From Flaccisagitta enflata (lineage: Eukaryota > Chaetognatha > Sagittoidea > Aphragmophora): a stretch of DNA of 64,000 nt. The position numbers and the translations under genes are program-made. Below, in pieces: positions 54,063 to 64,000 of this stretch. Numbering within the stretch: position 1 is the first letter of the stretch; the number at the start of each line of letters is the position of its first letter. Location: positions 77,624,001 to 77,688,000 of the forward strand of contig OZ231126.1 in assembly GCA_965153355.1 (NCBI GenBank). The letters are read 5' to 3'. Under the pieces are notes generated by a model. It saw only the letters and a list, made by a program, of their open reading frames with translations, was not told where the DNA came from and searched no databases.

Positions 54063-54915
54063 AAAACGGTTTGATTCGGTTCGGAGTTAATTAAAACAGG
54101 TTTTTACCAAAACTATGCTTTCTTTTGATTCAATGTTTTCTAAATCAAAAATGAAGGACAGGGTGGCAGAAAATTTTATATGTCCGAGGCACAACTTTCC
54201 GTATCGCTATTAGTCCAACTTCTTAAAATCCACTGTAATCATGTTAATATTGCACAAAACTACTAGTTTTCTTCATATTACCCTTAATTTCATGAAAACT
54301 GAGAGTTCCCACATCAAAAAAATAAGTGATCAAACTTAAAACCCTATTAATCCTTTTGACTTTTCCGTTTTTTTTCCTATTTTCTTCCTCTTTTTCCCAA
54401 ATTTTTCCATTATCAAATCTATTAGTCCGACTTATGAGCTATAGTTCCGAGGCACAATGTGCCAAGTGTGCCCCTGTTTCTGCCACCCTGATGAAGGATG
54501 GTGTTTGGGTTTCGTCAAATTTCATTGTGGAATGTGGAATACAATCCCAACATCATCAGAACCACGTCATAATCAATCGCTTTGGGAACATCCTGATTTC
54601 TATGAAAAAAATCTTTGAAAAAAAATGACAATTATAAAGTGATTAATAGATCGGTGCGTCCGTGGAAAGCATGGCTGGTAACACGGCTACGGGCCACCCA
54701 TGTTGCGTGTAGGTGGACAAGGGCAGTGATAGAATAAGCTGAAAAAGCTTTTGGTAGGGGTGGTGATGGAAAAAAAAACTCGTATACGCTTTCAAAGAAA
54801 AGTGTAAGGATGGGCGGCCCGAATGTCGGACAGACGGGCGTACAAACATAGCGGGTTATAACTTATAAAGTATATAACTTATATCTAGTCATGTCCATGC
54901 CACGAAAAAAATAAA
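54063..54915. other. intergenic, possible eroded family A copy
   Basis: 54650-54850 has GGTAACACGGCTACGGGCCA, GTGGACAAGGGCAGTGATAG and CGGACAGACGGGCG, in the order expected for a decayed family A element. The rest is featureless. Confidence 0.4.
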
Positions 54916-55200
54916 TCAAGCAACAGTTTTTGGCTTTTCAATTACACCACGAATTCCATCGCAGACGCGATTGTCCATCAGTCGATTCAAGGAAGTCTTC
55001 CAGTCAACTTCTTCCGTTGTCTTTGCCCATTTGACTACGCGGACGACGCCGATGCCAATTATGGTGATGACAGCGACGACTGCGGCACCCTTCAGCGCCT
55101 TACGCAGCAAGAAGGCGCCGACGCTCATCGTGGGACGACGAGGCGCTGATTCCAAATCACGGAGACCCACACCGTAGGTCTTGAGCAATTTACGAAAAAC
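54916..55200 (-). CDS. terminal exon of an unrecognised small membrane protein
   Basis: Minus-strand frame of 94 codons to a stop at 54916-54918, opening directly after an acceptor ATAG at 55201: VFRKLLKTYGVGLRDLESAP, RRPTMSVGAFLLRKALKGAA, VVAVITIIGIGVVRVVKWAK, then a polar tail ending GVIEKPKTVA. One hydrophobic segment (AAVVAVITIIGIGVV) preceded by basic residues suggests a single-pass or mitochondrial inner-membrane type protein. Codon structure and GC content fit a real exon. The upstream exons were not identified; an internal ATG (MSVGAF) could also start a 70-aa protein. I do not recognise the family. Confidence 0.5.
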   Translation of the reverse strand, partial: VFRKLLKTYGVGLRDLESAPRRPTMSVGAFLLRKALKGAAVVAVITIIGIGVVRVVKWAKTTEEVDWKTSLNRLMDNRVCDGIRGVIEKPKTVA

Positions 55201-55437
55201 CTATGGCGTATTAGAATGCAGACATACAGAATATAGAGGAGAGCGGAGCACTTGACGGAAAATCTTAAGATATGCAAAAGTGGGAATGGGGAAGAAAGTA
55301 GCAGGGGCAGTGACAGCATCAGTAACCTAATTTACATAATGCGATTTCGAGATACTTTTCTTATAAATAAAAAACATTTGAGCTACACTCAACTGGAATT
55401 AAACATTGATGTTTTTGTTCTCGTTAATTATTTGCTA
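55201..55437. other. possible intron of the minus-strand gene, nothing recognised
   Basis: AT-rich sequence upstream of the terminal exon, without a supported partner exon. Confidence 0.35.
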
Positions 55438-56787
55438 CCCACCCATCCCTAGATACCCTCCTTAAGAAAAACGAAATACCCATTTTTTCTGACTATGTGT
55501 TTTCACTCAAGTAACATGTGGGCTACTCAAAAAAATAAAAAACAAAAAAGTCCGCTTGAAATTTTTGGATTTTTTGCCATTATTTTCTCTCTAAATCAGT
55601 AGAAAATGTTAGTTATGCCTCTGTGAGCCATGGAATTGGTAAGCATAGATGAAACACACTAGCTGACATGCATTGTAACTAGTTTTAAGCATTTTTGGTT
55701 CATTAACATCTTAAAAATCACAAAAAAAGAGCAAAAGTTATTTTTTTCCATTTTCAGAATTTTTTTTACTTTTAAGCAATAGAAAATATTAGTTGTGCGA
55801 TTGTGAGACATGGAATTGGTAGGCATAGGTGAAACGCACTAGCTGGTATGCAAAGCAACTGGTTTGAAGCATTTTTTGTTCGTTATTAGTTAAAAAGTCA
55901 CCTAAAAAAGCAAAAATAACTATTTTTTTTACTTTTAACCTTGAGAAAACTTTAAAAATGCTCTGGTAAGTCATAGAATGGGTAGAATAGAATCCAGGGT
56001 AAGCATGACAGCATGTGCAATGAGCTTTTGATCAAGTAACTGCTGCAAAATCAGCTTGAAAAGAGCAAAACAGACCCCACTGCCTTCTTATAGCAAGATC
56101 AGATAAAAAGCAACATTGCATTAGGTTTTTTTTACATTTTTGTATAGGATATTTACTGGAACTAATGAAAATGAAACCTTGTCAAGAGGGCTCTTTGATA
56201 TTTTCACAAAAATTGATAGCATTTTTAAAGTTTTTTCAAAGTTAAAAGTAAAAAAATGCAAAAAAATAGTTATTTTTGTAACTTTATTGTGACTTTCTAG
56301 CTAATAACGAATCAAAAATGCTTCAAACTAAATGCTTTGCATACCAGCTAGTTTGTTTCGCCTATGCCTATCAATTTCATGTCTCACAGTGGCACAACTA
56401 ACATTTCTTATTAGTTAAAAGTGAAAAAAGTCGTAACAATGCAAAAAAATAGCTTTTTTTGCCTCTTTTTTGTGATTTTTTAGATGTTATTGAACCAAAA
56501 ATGCTTCAAACTAGTTACTATGCATGTCAGCTAGTGTGTTTCACCTATGCCTACCAATTCCATGGCTCACAGGGGCATAACTAACATTTTCTACGGATTT
56601 AGAGAAAAAAACAAACAAAATATGGTGTTTTTTTGCCTAAAAATGGCAAAAAATCCAAAATTTTCAAGCGAATTTTTTTGTTTTTTATTTTTTTTGAGTA
56701 GCCCACATGTTACTTGAGTGAAAACATATAGTCAGAAAAAATGGGTATTTCGATTTTCTTTAGGAGGGTATCTAGGGATGGGTGTAC
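55438..56787. mobile_element. large foldback element with internally duplicated arms
   Basis: Outer ends CCCATCCCTAGATACCCTCC and, inverted, GGAGGGTATCTAGGGATGGG. Arms of about 600 bp follow (ATGTGGGCTACTCAAAAAAA, GCAAAAAATCCAAAA). Each arm contains two copies of a unit with ATGGAATTGGTAGGCATAGG, TGAAACACACTAGCTG and AAGCATTTTTGGTTC. The loop is about 56030-56160. It is AT-rich and non-coding. Confidence 0.85.
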
Positions 56788-57980
56788 CATACATACAATG
56801 TCTCTGAAACAATATTAGAAACTGTCATTTGGGACCTTAAAATGTTGACCTTTATTGATGGGGAACCTTAAAAAGCAAGTCTGTTATTGCAGGGTCCCAC
56901 TGTCTGCTCTTTTAGTGATGTAGAGAGATATTATAATCACTTTTTATGCAAAACAAAAATACATTCAATTTTAATACTTTATGACGCACAGAAAACGAAG
57001 ATTATGATGCATTTTGTATACCATGAAAAAAAGCTTATGAGTTGTGATGGGCAAGCCCACTTTGCACTGGAAAAGACAGAGCAGAGCACTGCGAAAGGCC
57101 ACCTGCTGAGGCATGCCCTTGTATAGGGTTAATGACCTGAGTTAGGTCACCTAACTGATATGAGATTTCCTCGTTACTCTAATTTGGCAAAAAGGCTGTA
57201 CTGTTTAAGTCGCAATTAAGCTCAGTCCCCTGAAAAGCGCTCTAGTGGAGCTCAACTGTAGTTGTGCATGCTATGCTACAGTTTTGCCGTTTTGGTGGGT
57301 GAGCGTCTACCACCACTTGCCACAGAGGTCCAGTTAGTTGATGATCTCTTGCCTATTGCCTCTATAAGAGGGTGTGTCCGGAAGTCCAAAGGTCTGTAAG
57401 TCTGTAACGCAAAATTTTGGATAAAGCAACACCGAACAAATTTTTATTTCTGAGCTTATAAGCCCACTTGTGTTACTGCTCATGCCCACCCGCAGGACTA
57501 CCTCTGCCTACCTACATGATTGCTTCTGCCCACTCGCAAGAGAATGCTTATTGGCTCTGTATGTGGCCTTGTTTTTTGAATTTACACAAAGTGAGAGAAT
57601 CTGCCGTCACGAATAAAGGTTGAATGATGATAATAGCTGGCCTCTTTTACTTGGCAGATCAACCTTTTTTAGGAAAATTCATACTTTTGTCATTACCCAA
57701 TGTGGATGGTCAGTCTGTCACAAGTCAGAAATAATCTAATTGCTCGAAATCAAAGGCCATTTTAACTTCGCCCAATTAACTCAAATTTTATCCATCAAGT
57801 TTATCAATCTCTTTCAGAACACATGAATCCTGCGAAATGTATGTCAAGGGACCAATAACTTCCATCTAACCATAAAGGCGCTATCGCTGACCAGAAAAAG
57901 AGTTGTAAGCCATGGATTTCTCTCCTTTAAAACAAGTCCTCTCTTTTCTTTTCCTTCTCACTCTTATTTCTGGCAGTAAA
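56788..57980. other. intergenic with a degenerate family A copy
   Basis: 57357-57575 shows CTCTATAAGAGGGTGTGTCC, then CTGCTCATGCCCACCCGCAG and TGTATGTGGCCTTGTTTT, a decayed plus-orientation family A element. Elsewhere nothing is recognised. Confidence 0.45.
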
Positions 57981-57981
57981 A

Positions 57982-58110
57982 AACAACGAGGTCGGAGACA
58001 CGGCTACCCTAGTCGCGTGCGGGTGGGCAGAAGCAGTGCTGGAGAAGGTCATTAGGGCATCTGGGCAGGAGCAGTATGCTCGAGAAGCTCAGAAACGTAA
58101 ATAGTCGCAA
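57982..58110 (-). mobile_element. family A far end, truncated
   Basis: AACAACGAGGTCGGAGACAC, CGGCTACCCT, motif AGTCGCGTGC (58011-58020), GGGTGGGCAGAAGCAGTGCT. No hairpin end follows; a family B element starts immediately after. Confidence 0.7.
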
Positions 58111-58626
58111 AAGCGTTAGATCCAGCGGTACCCATGCATGCCCTGCCCTAGTAGGTTGTGGTTGAAGTTGAAGGGGAAGCAGGGCAGCGGCCCCAAAGGG
58201 GTCAATGACCTATGCTTTCACACATATGGGGAATTTCTCCTCCTCCTCCTTCGTCCGCCCCCCAGCTTTGACTCAAGTCCTAGTCCTCAAGGCCCAAATC
58301 CCAGTTTCAGGCCCAAATCCCAGTCTTGAGGCTGGATCCTAGCCTCAAAGCCCAAATCCCAGCCTTCAAGCCCATATCTCATCCTCTAGGCTGGGATATG
58401 AGCTTTGAGGGTTAGATTTAGGCCTCACGGCTGGGATTTGAGCCTAAAGAATGAGATATGGGCCTCAAGGCTGGGATTTGGGCCTTGAGGCAAGGATTTG
58501 GGCCTTGGGACTAGAATTTGGGCCTCAAAGCTGGGTGGGTATGGACGGAGGGGGAGGAGAAAGAGGAAATTCCCCATATGTGTGAAAGCAAAGGTCATCA
58601 ACCCCTTCGGGACCGCTGCCCAAAAC
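58111..58626 (-). mobile_element. family B element, gamma version, complete
   Basis: Begins CAGCGGTACCCATGCATGCC, then AGGGCAGCGGCCCCAAAGGG and inner repeat TCAATGACCTATGCTTTCAC. The core is a minisatellite of AAGGCCCAAATCCCAGCC whose orientation flips about midway. It ends in the inverse repeat (TGTGTGAAAGCAAAGGTCAT, CCCCTTCGGGACCGCTGCCC). Confidence 0.88.
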
Positions 58627-58642
58627 GTAATAGTCACTGAAG

Positions 58643-58867
58643 CGTTAGATGGTCAGCGGTACCCTTAACCTGCCTAAGTAGTTTGTGCTTGAAGTTGAAA
58701 GCGGAGCAGGACAGCGGCCCCAAAGGGGTCGATGACCTATGCTTTCACACATATGGGGAATATTCTCCTCGTCCTCCTACGGCCGCCCCTCTTCCCCCGA
58801 CTCAAATCCTAGCCTCAAGGCCCAAATCCCGGTTTCAGGGCCCGAATCCCAGTCTTGAGGCTGGAAT
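58643..58867 (-). mobile_element. family B element, gamma version, half copy merging with the kinase gene end
   Basis: GTTAGATGGTCAGCGGTACC, GGACAGCGGCCCCAAAGGGG, TCGATGACCTATGCTTTCAC and a few minisatellite units. The last unit (TTGAGGCTGGAATTTAGGCC) runs into the final codons of the lipid kinase; no right terminus exists. Confidence 0.8.
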
Positions 58868-59513
58868 TTAGGCCTCATAATGATAATGCTGATGGTGAGG
58901 ATGATGATTTTCAGGACGATGAACCACCTTGAAATGCAAAGGACCCTCGACGGGAAACGATGACTCATCCATACAAGCAAACAGCCTTAACGGCTGTGGA
59001 TCCGACGGGGCGGCTTCACATCCAGACTGAGTGGACGACATTGTTGCCTCACTTCCGGCCTCTTCAACGACAAACTCGTCTGTCTCCACGTCGAAAGGCG
59101 TAGCGTCCATCGCGTGGTAATCATCCTGCAAACTGCCTTGCCAATGCAACAATTGCTTCAGATTGGGAATGTTGGTCAAGCTCACAACGTGCAGCAGACC
59201 TTCGCCGGTGTGGTAATGAGGAAAGGCGCCGAATCGCGGGACGAATTTGTGCCGAAGAGGTCCAAGCACGACGGAAATGATTCTCGGGTCATAAACTGTT
59301 GTGTCAGTCCAAGACGTGGCGGGAGATCGTGCTTGGTGGTCCTTATCATTGTTGGAGTGATCGCATATCTGGTAATTTGCGTTTTAGAAAAAAAATTCCT
59401 GTATCATTATTTCTTAACAAAGAGACTATCGTGCGTTAAAAAAAAACAATTTTATATCAAAATAAATGTCTTCCATGATTTCAGCTGAGTCCACGCATCT
59501 CTATGAGAGACTG

Positions 59514-59549
<36 letters not shown>

Positions 59550-60446
59550 AATTGGATGGGTTGTCCTTCATTTGGCTGTTGAATTCATTAAGTCTTTCAT
59601 CTGGAAAGGAGCGCAAAGTCCATCATTCTGTCGTACACTGAGAATGATTCATTCATTCATTCATTCATTCATTCGTTCATTCATTCATTATTCATTCTCC
59701 GAGGACACATAGTTGGCCTACATGACTATGTTCCTTCACAGTAAATAGTCGCAAAAGCGTTAGATGGTAAGCGGTACCCATGCCCTGCTTAAGTAGGTTG
59801 TGGTTGAAGTCGAGTGAGGAGCAGGGCAGCGGCCTCAAAGGGGTCGATGACCTATGCTTTCACATATATGGGGAATTTTCTTCTCCTCCTCCTTCTTCTC
59901 CTTCTCCTCCTCTGCTCCTCCCCTCCCCCCAGCCTCGAGGCCCATATCCCAGCCTCGAGGCCCAAATCCCAGTCTTGAGGCCCCAATCCCTAGAGACTGG
60001 AATCTGGGCCTTGGGGTTGGGATTTAGGCCTTGAGGGTGGGATTCGGGCTTCAAGACTTGGATTTGGGCCTGAAGGCTGGGGGAAGGGGGGGGGGTACAA
60101 AGGAGAAGGAGGAGAAAATTCCCCATATGTGTAAAAGCCTAGGTCATCGACCCCTTTGGGGCCGCTGCCTAAAAGGTCCCATACCCGGCAATTTGATCGG
60201 CAAACAATCTTTTCTCGTGGCGTTCTCTCGGCGTATCGAATCTTCAAGCGCAATTCTCGTTGATTCTTGATGATGAATGGATAAACCAAATAACGTAATG
60301 GACCCAACCTCTTCCGATACTTCAAATCCATTTCTATGAGGCCTTTGAAATCCAAATTGGTGATGCCACTCATCAAAATGGCGAAATGACCAAATATGGA
60401 CGGGGATGTTGGCAAGAATGCAGACGGGTTGATGAATGGATCCTGC

Positions 60447-60531
<85 letters not shown>

Positions 60532-63473
60532 GAGAAAGACACAGACATAGATAGACAGAATGATATGTTAAAGTGTAAAGCTTGAGATACCATCTTGGAA
60601 AAAAGTATACCTGCACTTCTATAATACAGTTGATTTATTGATCAAGGGGATAGAACACAAACAAAATTTATCTCAATACTTGGTCTGACTACTATTGGTA
60701 TCTACCACTGCCTTCATTTGATAGGGCATCCACTCATACAAGGATCTCAGGTATACTTGGGGTTATGTTCTTCCATACAACAGCTTCCCTTCATAGGCAA
60801 CATTTGTGTTTCAAAGAGGGTCAAAATAGAAATCATAAATGAATGGAAATGGAGAAACAAGTGAATGAAAGTGATTCAGATGGCTCAGACAAAATATTTA
60901 AAAGAAAACTTTGCATTCATTTTGCAAAAAAGACCAAGTTTAGCCAATGTTTCTTAAGAAAATTTATTGAAAATTGCTACTTTTTTTATTTTTGGTCACT
61001 TACAGGGGGTCGGTTTAAATTCTAAATTTGTATAGAAAAAGAAAAAATGAAAAAACAAAGAACATAGTTCTTTTCCCAAATCGATTGCAGAGAGTACTAT
61101 TTTTTTCAAAATGCAAAATTTCCCTGTGTTTGGCTTTCCTAGAATTCAAACCACAGAAAATGAAAACAAGTGTAAGCAGAAATTTGCTGAAAACTGTCAT
61201 TTTTCTGTTTGTTTTCATTAGAATCGCATAGTTCAAATCACTTTTTAGGTCAGAATATGATAAAATGGTATTCACCAAGTGTCTTTAGAAACAATTTGTC
61301 TACTTTAAGCATTCCAGCTTCATTATTGTCCTGAAAATAATGCATAAAGTATGGTGAAACACTTAATTTTCCTTAGAAAATTTACCGTCATACCTTCAAA
61401 ACAATTTTTAAAACCGGTGATCAAAATTGCCCATTCCTGATTCTTCATGACTTTCATTTGACTCAAGAGATTTTTTATGGGTTTTTAGTCCGGGCTGTTG
61501 CCCAACATCCCTGGAAAAAGACGAATGCCGAAAATCTAATCTGCAATTATAAAATTAGTGACACAATTGTCAACGGGAATGCAGTGAATTCATGCCTCAT
61601 TTTTTTGGCAATTTCTAAAATGAGTATCATCATTCTTTTGCTCGCCATTTCTAAACACATTGAGCTACAAGTTCCAGATTAGCGGCAAATGGTTGAAAAT
61701 TTGCTGAATTTTCAGAATCTCACTGATTTTTGCCCAATCCAATTTCTCTAAACTGAGTTATAACCTTTTCTCTCTGTAGGTTTACTTATTTCTAAGATGG
61801 TACCAGCTAAAAAGAAAAGGATTAATACATTGCATTCATCGCTGTTGAAAAATACGTTACCATGATCGAAGAGGGTTTCAGGCGAGCAACTGCCATCACG
61901 TCTGTGAACATGATCTTGCCGAGAGCGATCAAAATAGCGGATGAAGCGGGATCGTGAATGCCAGTGGCGGTGGTGGCAAACGCGTTGCCGCTACCACCAG
62001 GAATGTGACCAATAGGAATGGAGTTGGTCACGAATTTGGAGGTGGACAAGTTGACAAAGGACTGGAGAGGCTTTTCTTTTGAGGAAGAGGAGGAAGAGGA
62101 GGAAGAGAAGGATTTGGCATTGATGATGGAAAAATCGTCGGAATCCTCTCCTCCATCAGCCGTTTCCACATCCTCCACTCTTCTTTGGTCGCCGTCTTCT
62201 CTTCCCTTTTCCTCCCTTCCTTTGTGCTCTTCTGCTTCTTTTCCTTCATCTTCTACTCCTCCCTCTTCCTCCCCATCGCACCTCAATCTCATCCCAGCGT
62301 CTCTTTGAGACTTCTCCAGCAATCCCTGCGCGACGTCTCCAAAGGTTCCATCTCCGCCGACGACGACGATTCCGTCGACTCCACTCAAGTCTCTCGTCAG
62401 GACGGATTCTCGAGCTTCGCCGAATCGCTGAGTGACGAAGACTTGGGTCGAGATTTCGCACAACCCGAATATCGGGTCCACTTCATCCTCGTAAATAGAT
62501 AAACCTGAAGAGAAAGAAAAAAGTTTTAGTTTTTTTTTTTAGCTTCAGGCAGTCTATGTCTTTTTCCATTATCTTTGCTTTTCTTTTCTTTTTCCCTTTG
62601 TCATTTTCTAACCCTTTTACTTTCCTTTTCTTTTCATTGGTTTTTGCCCCTCCTTTGACACTTAATGTTTTGCACCTCTGAATGTTCCGCACCCGGGATT
62701 GACAAATATGAGCAACTTTTTTGGTCTGTCTTTGTTTTGATCCAATGCAGCCTGTAAGATAAGTTAACAATTTATAAATGTTAAAATGTGAAAGTAGAAA
62801 CAGGAACCGCTGAACATACGCAAACAAGTGAGGCGGGGTCACAACATCCATCCATACCGCCCTCCACTTCATGCTCACTCACACACACAGACAATCATAA
62901 CTGAAGCAGCATAAATGAGCGTTTTCACACTTTTTGACTTGATCATCACGGACGGACCAACGGTACGGACAGACCAAGCCACTAATAGAGTTGCGCGTTC
63001 GCAAAAGAACAGAGAAGAATCAACTGAGCGGACTTAAAAAGATAGCGCTAAAAGACATGGGCAGAGAGAAACATAGCGAGGGATATTGTTCCACTTGTCA
63101 TAAAATGTTTGACAATAGACAACCTGTAGAGAGACTAAGAGAGGCAAACGAAATTTCTCTATCTAGAGGCAATTCATATTCATAGCAATTTGCACAAGGC
63201 GCAACCTTGTACAAGGAATAGTCAATTCACCTGAATGGAGGCGTGGACCTTTTGCAGCATGGCCACATCAATGGCTGCCTGGGAAATCCTTTTCACCTTC
63301 AAGTAATCATCGTTGAAGTCCGTGAAGCTAATTTCCAGTTTATAACCTTCAATGATTTTCACGCAGAGAATTAGGTCGTAAGCAATTGAACTCGCCCCTC
63401 CATCTTTGCCATGGAAAGTCAACTCCGATTCTCCAACCTCTAAATTCCCTCCTTCGGGTCCCAGGAGCAACAT
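58868..63473 (-). CDS. sphingosine/ceramide kinase-family lipid kinase, five exons
   Basis: Spliced by eye: 63473-63231, 62751-62676, 62504-61861, 60442-60185, 59368-58868; 573 aa, phases 0, 1, 0, 0. Residues 1-81 (exon 1) form an N-terminal PH-like or regulatory region. The DAGK-type catalytic domain follows: KKLLIFVNPGCGTFRG at 92-107 (nucleotide-binding loop), FVTQRFGEAREs at about 129-140, VDGIVVVGGDGTFGDV at 149-164 (the conserved GGDG), and IPGGSGNAFATT at 274-285. Exon 4 holds DFKGLIEMDLKYRKRLGPLR, the substrate-side region. Exon 5 holds HTGEGLLHVVSLTNIPNLKQ and a late FACMDESSFPVEG, like the C4 and C5 blocks of sphingosine kinases. Such enzymes phosphorylate sphingoid bases, ceramide or diacylglycerol using ATP. 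GGSGN favours sphingosine-kinase type; exon 2 joined to exon 3 aligns best with ceramide kinase, so substrate is undecided. An acidic, Ser-rich insert of about 95 residues (about 168-262) separates the two motifs. The terminal EA and stop lie in minisatellite sequence. Confidence 0.88.
59515..59548. repeat. (CTGT)n microsatellite in kinase intron 4
   Basis: Eight CTGT units. A second tetranucleotide array, (ATTC)n, is at 59646-59692 in the same intron. Confidence 0.93.
59757..60174 (-). mobile_element. family B element, gamma version, in kinase intron 4
   Basis: Begins GCGTTAGATGGTAAGCGGTA, then GGGCAGCGGCCTCAAAGGGG and TCGATGACCTATGCTTTCAC. The core minisatellite (CCTCGAGGCCCAAATCCCAG) inverts midway. 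The closing inverted repeat ends CCCCTTTGGGGCCGCTGCCT about 10 bp from the exon 4 splice donor. Confidence 0.88.
60450..60530. repeat. (GA)n/(CAGA)n microsatellite, CT-rich on the kinase strand
   Basis: GA array then CAGA units. On the minus strand it is (TC)n ending immediately before the exon 4 acceptor TTTGCGCAG. Confidence 0.95.
60600..61860. other. intron 3 of the lipid kinase, nothing recognised
   Basis: AT-rich sequence without a supported exon or repeat end. Confidence 0.5.
62823..63014 (-). mobile_element. degenerate family A element in kinase intron 1
   Basis: AACAAGTGAGGCGGGGTCAC, loss of the far motif, GGACGGACCAACGGTACGGA, AAGCCACTAATAG and a decayed hairpin AGTTGCGCGTTCGCAA (62999-63014). 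Confidence 0.7.
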
Positions 63474-63724
63474 TGTCTATTAAACATGAATCTCAAGAGG
63501 TCTGAACAAGACGACTTCGGTAGATGAAAATATATAAAAGAGATTTTCGAGGTATTGGAAAGAAAAGGTAACAAAAATGACAGGGAAGATTCTCCATCAT
63601 GAAATTGCAAAGATAACTTTCATTCCAAACATTTCAGAGAGGATCCCAATGAGGCCATACTCCTAATTGCATTTATGGAAAGTTGTAGGCAAATATTAAA
63701 TCATGCTATATCTCCAGAATAAAA
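63474..63724. other. upstream flank of the lipid kinase
   Basis: Candidate 5' untranslated or promoter sequence for the minus-strand gene. No TATA box or other specific element could be supported. Confidence 0.35.
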
Positions 63725-63846
63725 AACAAGGCCGAATACACGGCAGGACAGTCGCGGATGCAAAAACCGCTCGAAATTCAGAAACATTTGTTACGTACCG
63801 ACCTACCGACCGACACGCCAAGGTGTTGAGTCGCGTGTCCGCGACT
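63725..63846 (-). mobile_element. family A element, arm version AGTCGCGGAC, shortest copy
   Basis: AACAAGGCCGAATACACGGC, motif AGTCGCGGAT (63750-63759), a short GACCGACC run and hairpin AGTCGCGTGTCCGCGACT (63829-63846). The far motif matches the hairpin half at 9 of 10 bases. At 122 bp it lacks most of the internal CAGGGGC block. Confidence 0.88.
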
Positions 63847-64000
63847 AAAAAAAATTCAAATGATTGAAGCATTGCTTCTTAGACATAGGAGAGGCCTTTT
63901 AGTTTTAGCTGTGAAGTGATAATCAGGAAAGTACACAATTGAAATAGTACATGCTAAGTGGACGAGAATAAGGGACAGTTTGGATGGTAGAAAAGGTAAT

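Noticed and set aside
58425-60126. Short proline-rich proteins in family B copies
   Set aside because: All derive from GGCCCAAATCC minisatellite units and element termini.
61822-62502. Plus-strand Ser/Pro-rich frames opposite kinase exon 3
   Set aside because: They are shadows of the acidic, Ser-rich insert encoded on the minus strand.

Overview
This is a gene-poor, repeat-dense stretch of a metazoan nuclear genome, most likely a marine invertebrate; I cannot place it more precisely. The evidence is spliced genes with GT-AG introns, an animal-type nebulin/LASP-class SH3 exon, a secreted group A SRCR protein, a MORN5-type ciliary/flagellar gene, and very abundant microsatellites, minisatellites and small transposons. 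Nothing looks bacterial, organellar or viral.

Genes. (1) 9761-12486, minus: a six-exon MORN5-like gene that I could splice completely by eye (about 345 aa). (2) 26215-27381, plus: a six-exon gene for a small secreted single-domain SRCR protein (209 aa). (3) 50800-51383, plus: the last two exons of an SH3 protein of the LASP/nebulin family; its upstream exons were not found. (4) 54916-55200, minus: a terminal exon of an unrecognised membrane protein. (5) 58868-63473, minus: a five-exon lipid kinase of the sphingosine/ceramide/diacylglycerol kinase family (573 aa). There are also a 5'-truncated, frameshifted LINE reverse transcriptase (41261-42249), a restriction-like endonuclease domain of R2-like retroelements (42639-43058), and two weaker candidate exons (43491-43877, 53255-53539). 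The genes show no operon-like or functional linkage.

Repeats. Most of the window is mobile or tandem DNA. Family A (about 16 well-defined copies plus degenerate ones) ends on one side in a short hairpin followed by a (CCGT)n run, and on the other in a block read on the reverse strand as AACAAGGCC. The outer half of the hairpin is complementary to a motif near the far end, and this pairing is kept across at least five sequence versions. Family B copies have inverted repeats of about 55 bp with a constant outer part and a subfamily-specific inner part, enclosing minisatellites. Three hAT-like elements have 8-bp target duplications (21943-23945, 29830-31476, 37625-37946), one MITE has a TA duplication (16802-17403), and several others are large palindromic foldback elements.

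A block at 12.73-15.34 kb is duplicated at 18.26-24.03 kb, and the second copy carries extra insertions. Comparing copies gives empty sites for several elements, so ends and target duplications can be read directly from this window. Tandem expansion has also reached the genes: two 5' splice sites of the MORN5-like gene are duplicated within tandem repeats, and the lipid kinase stop codon appears to lie in minisatellite sequence.
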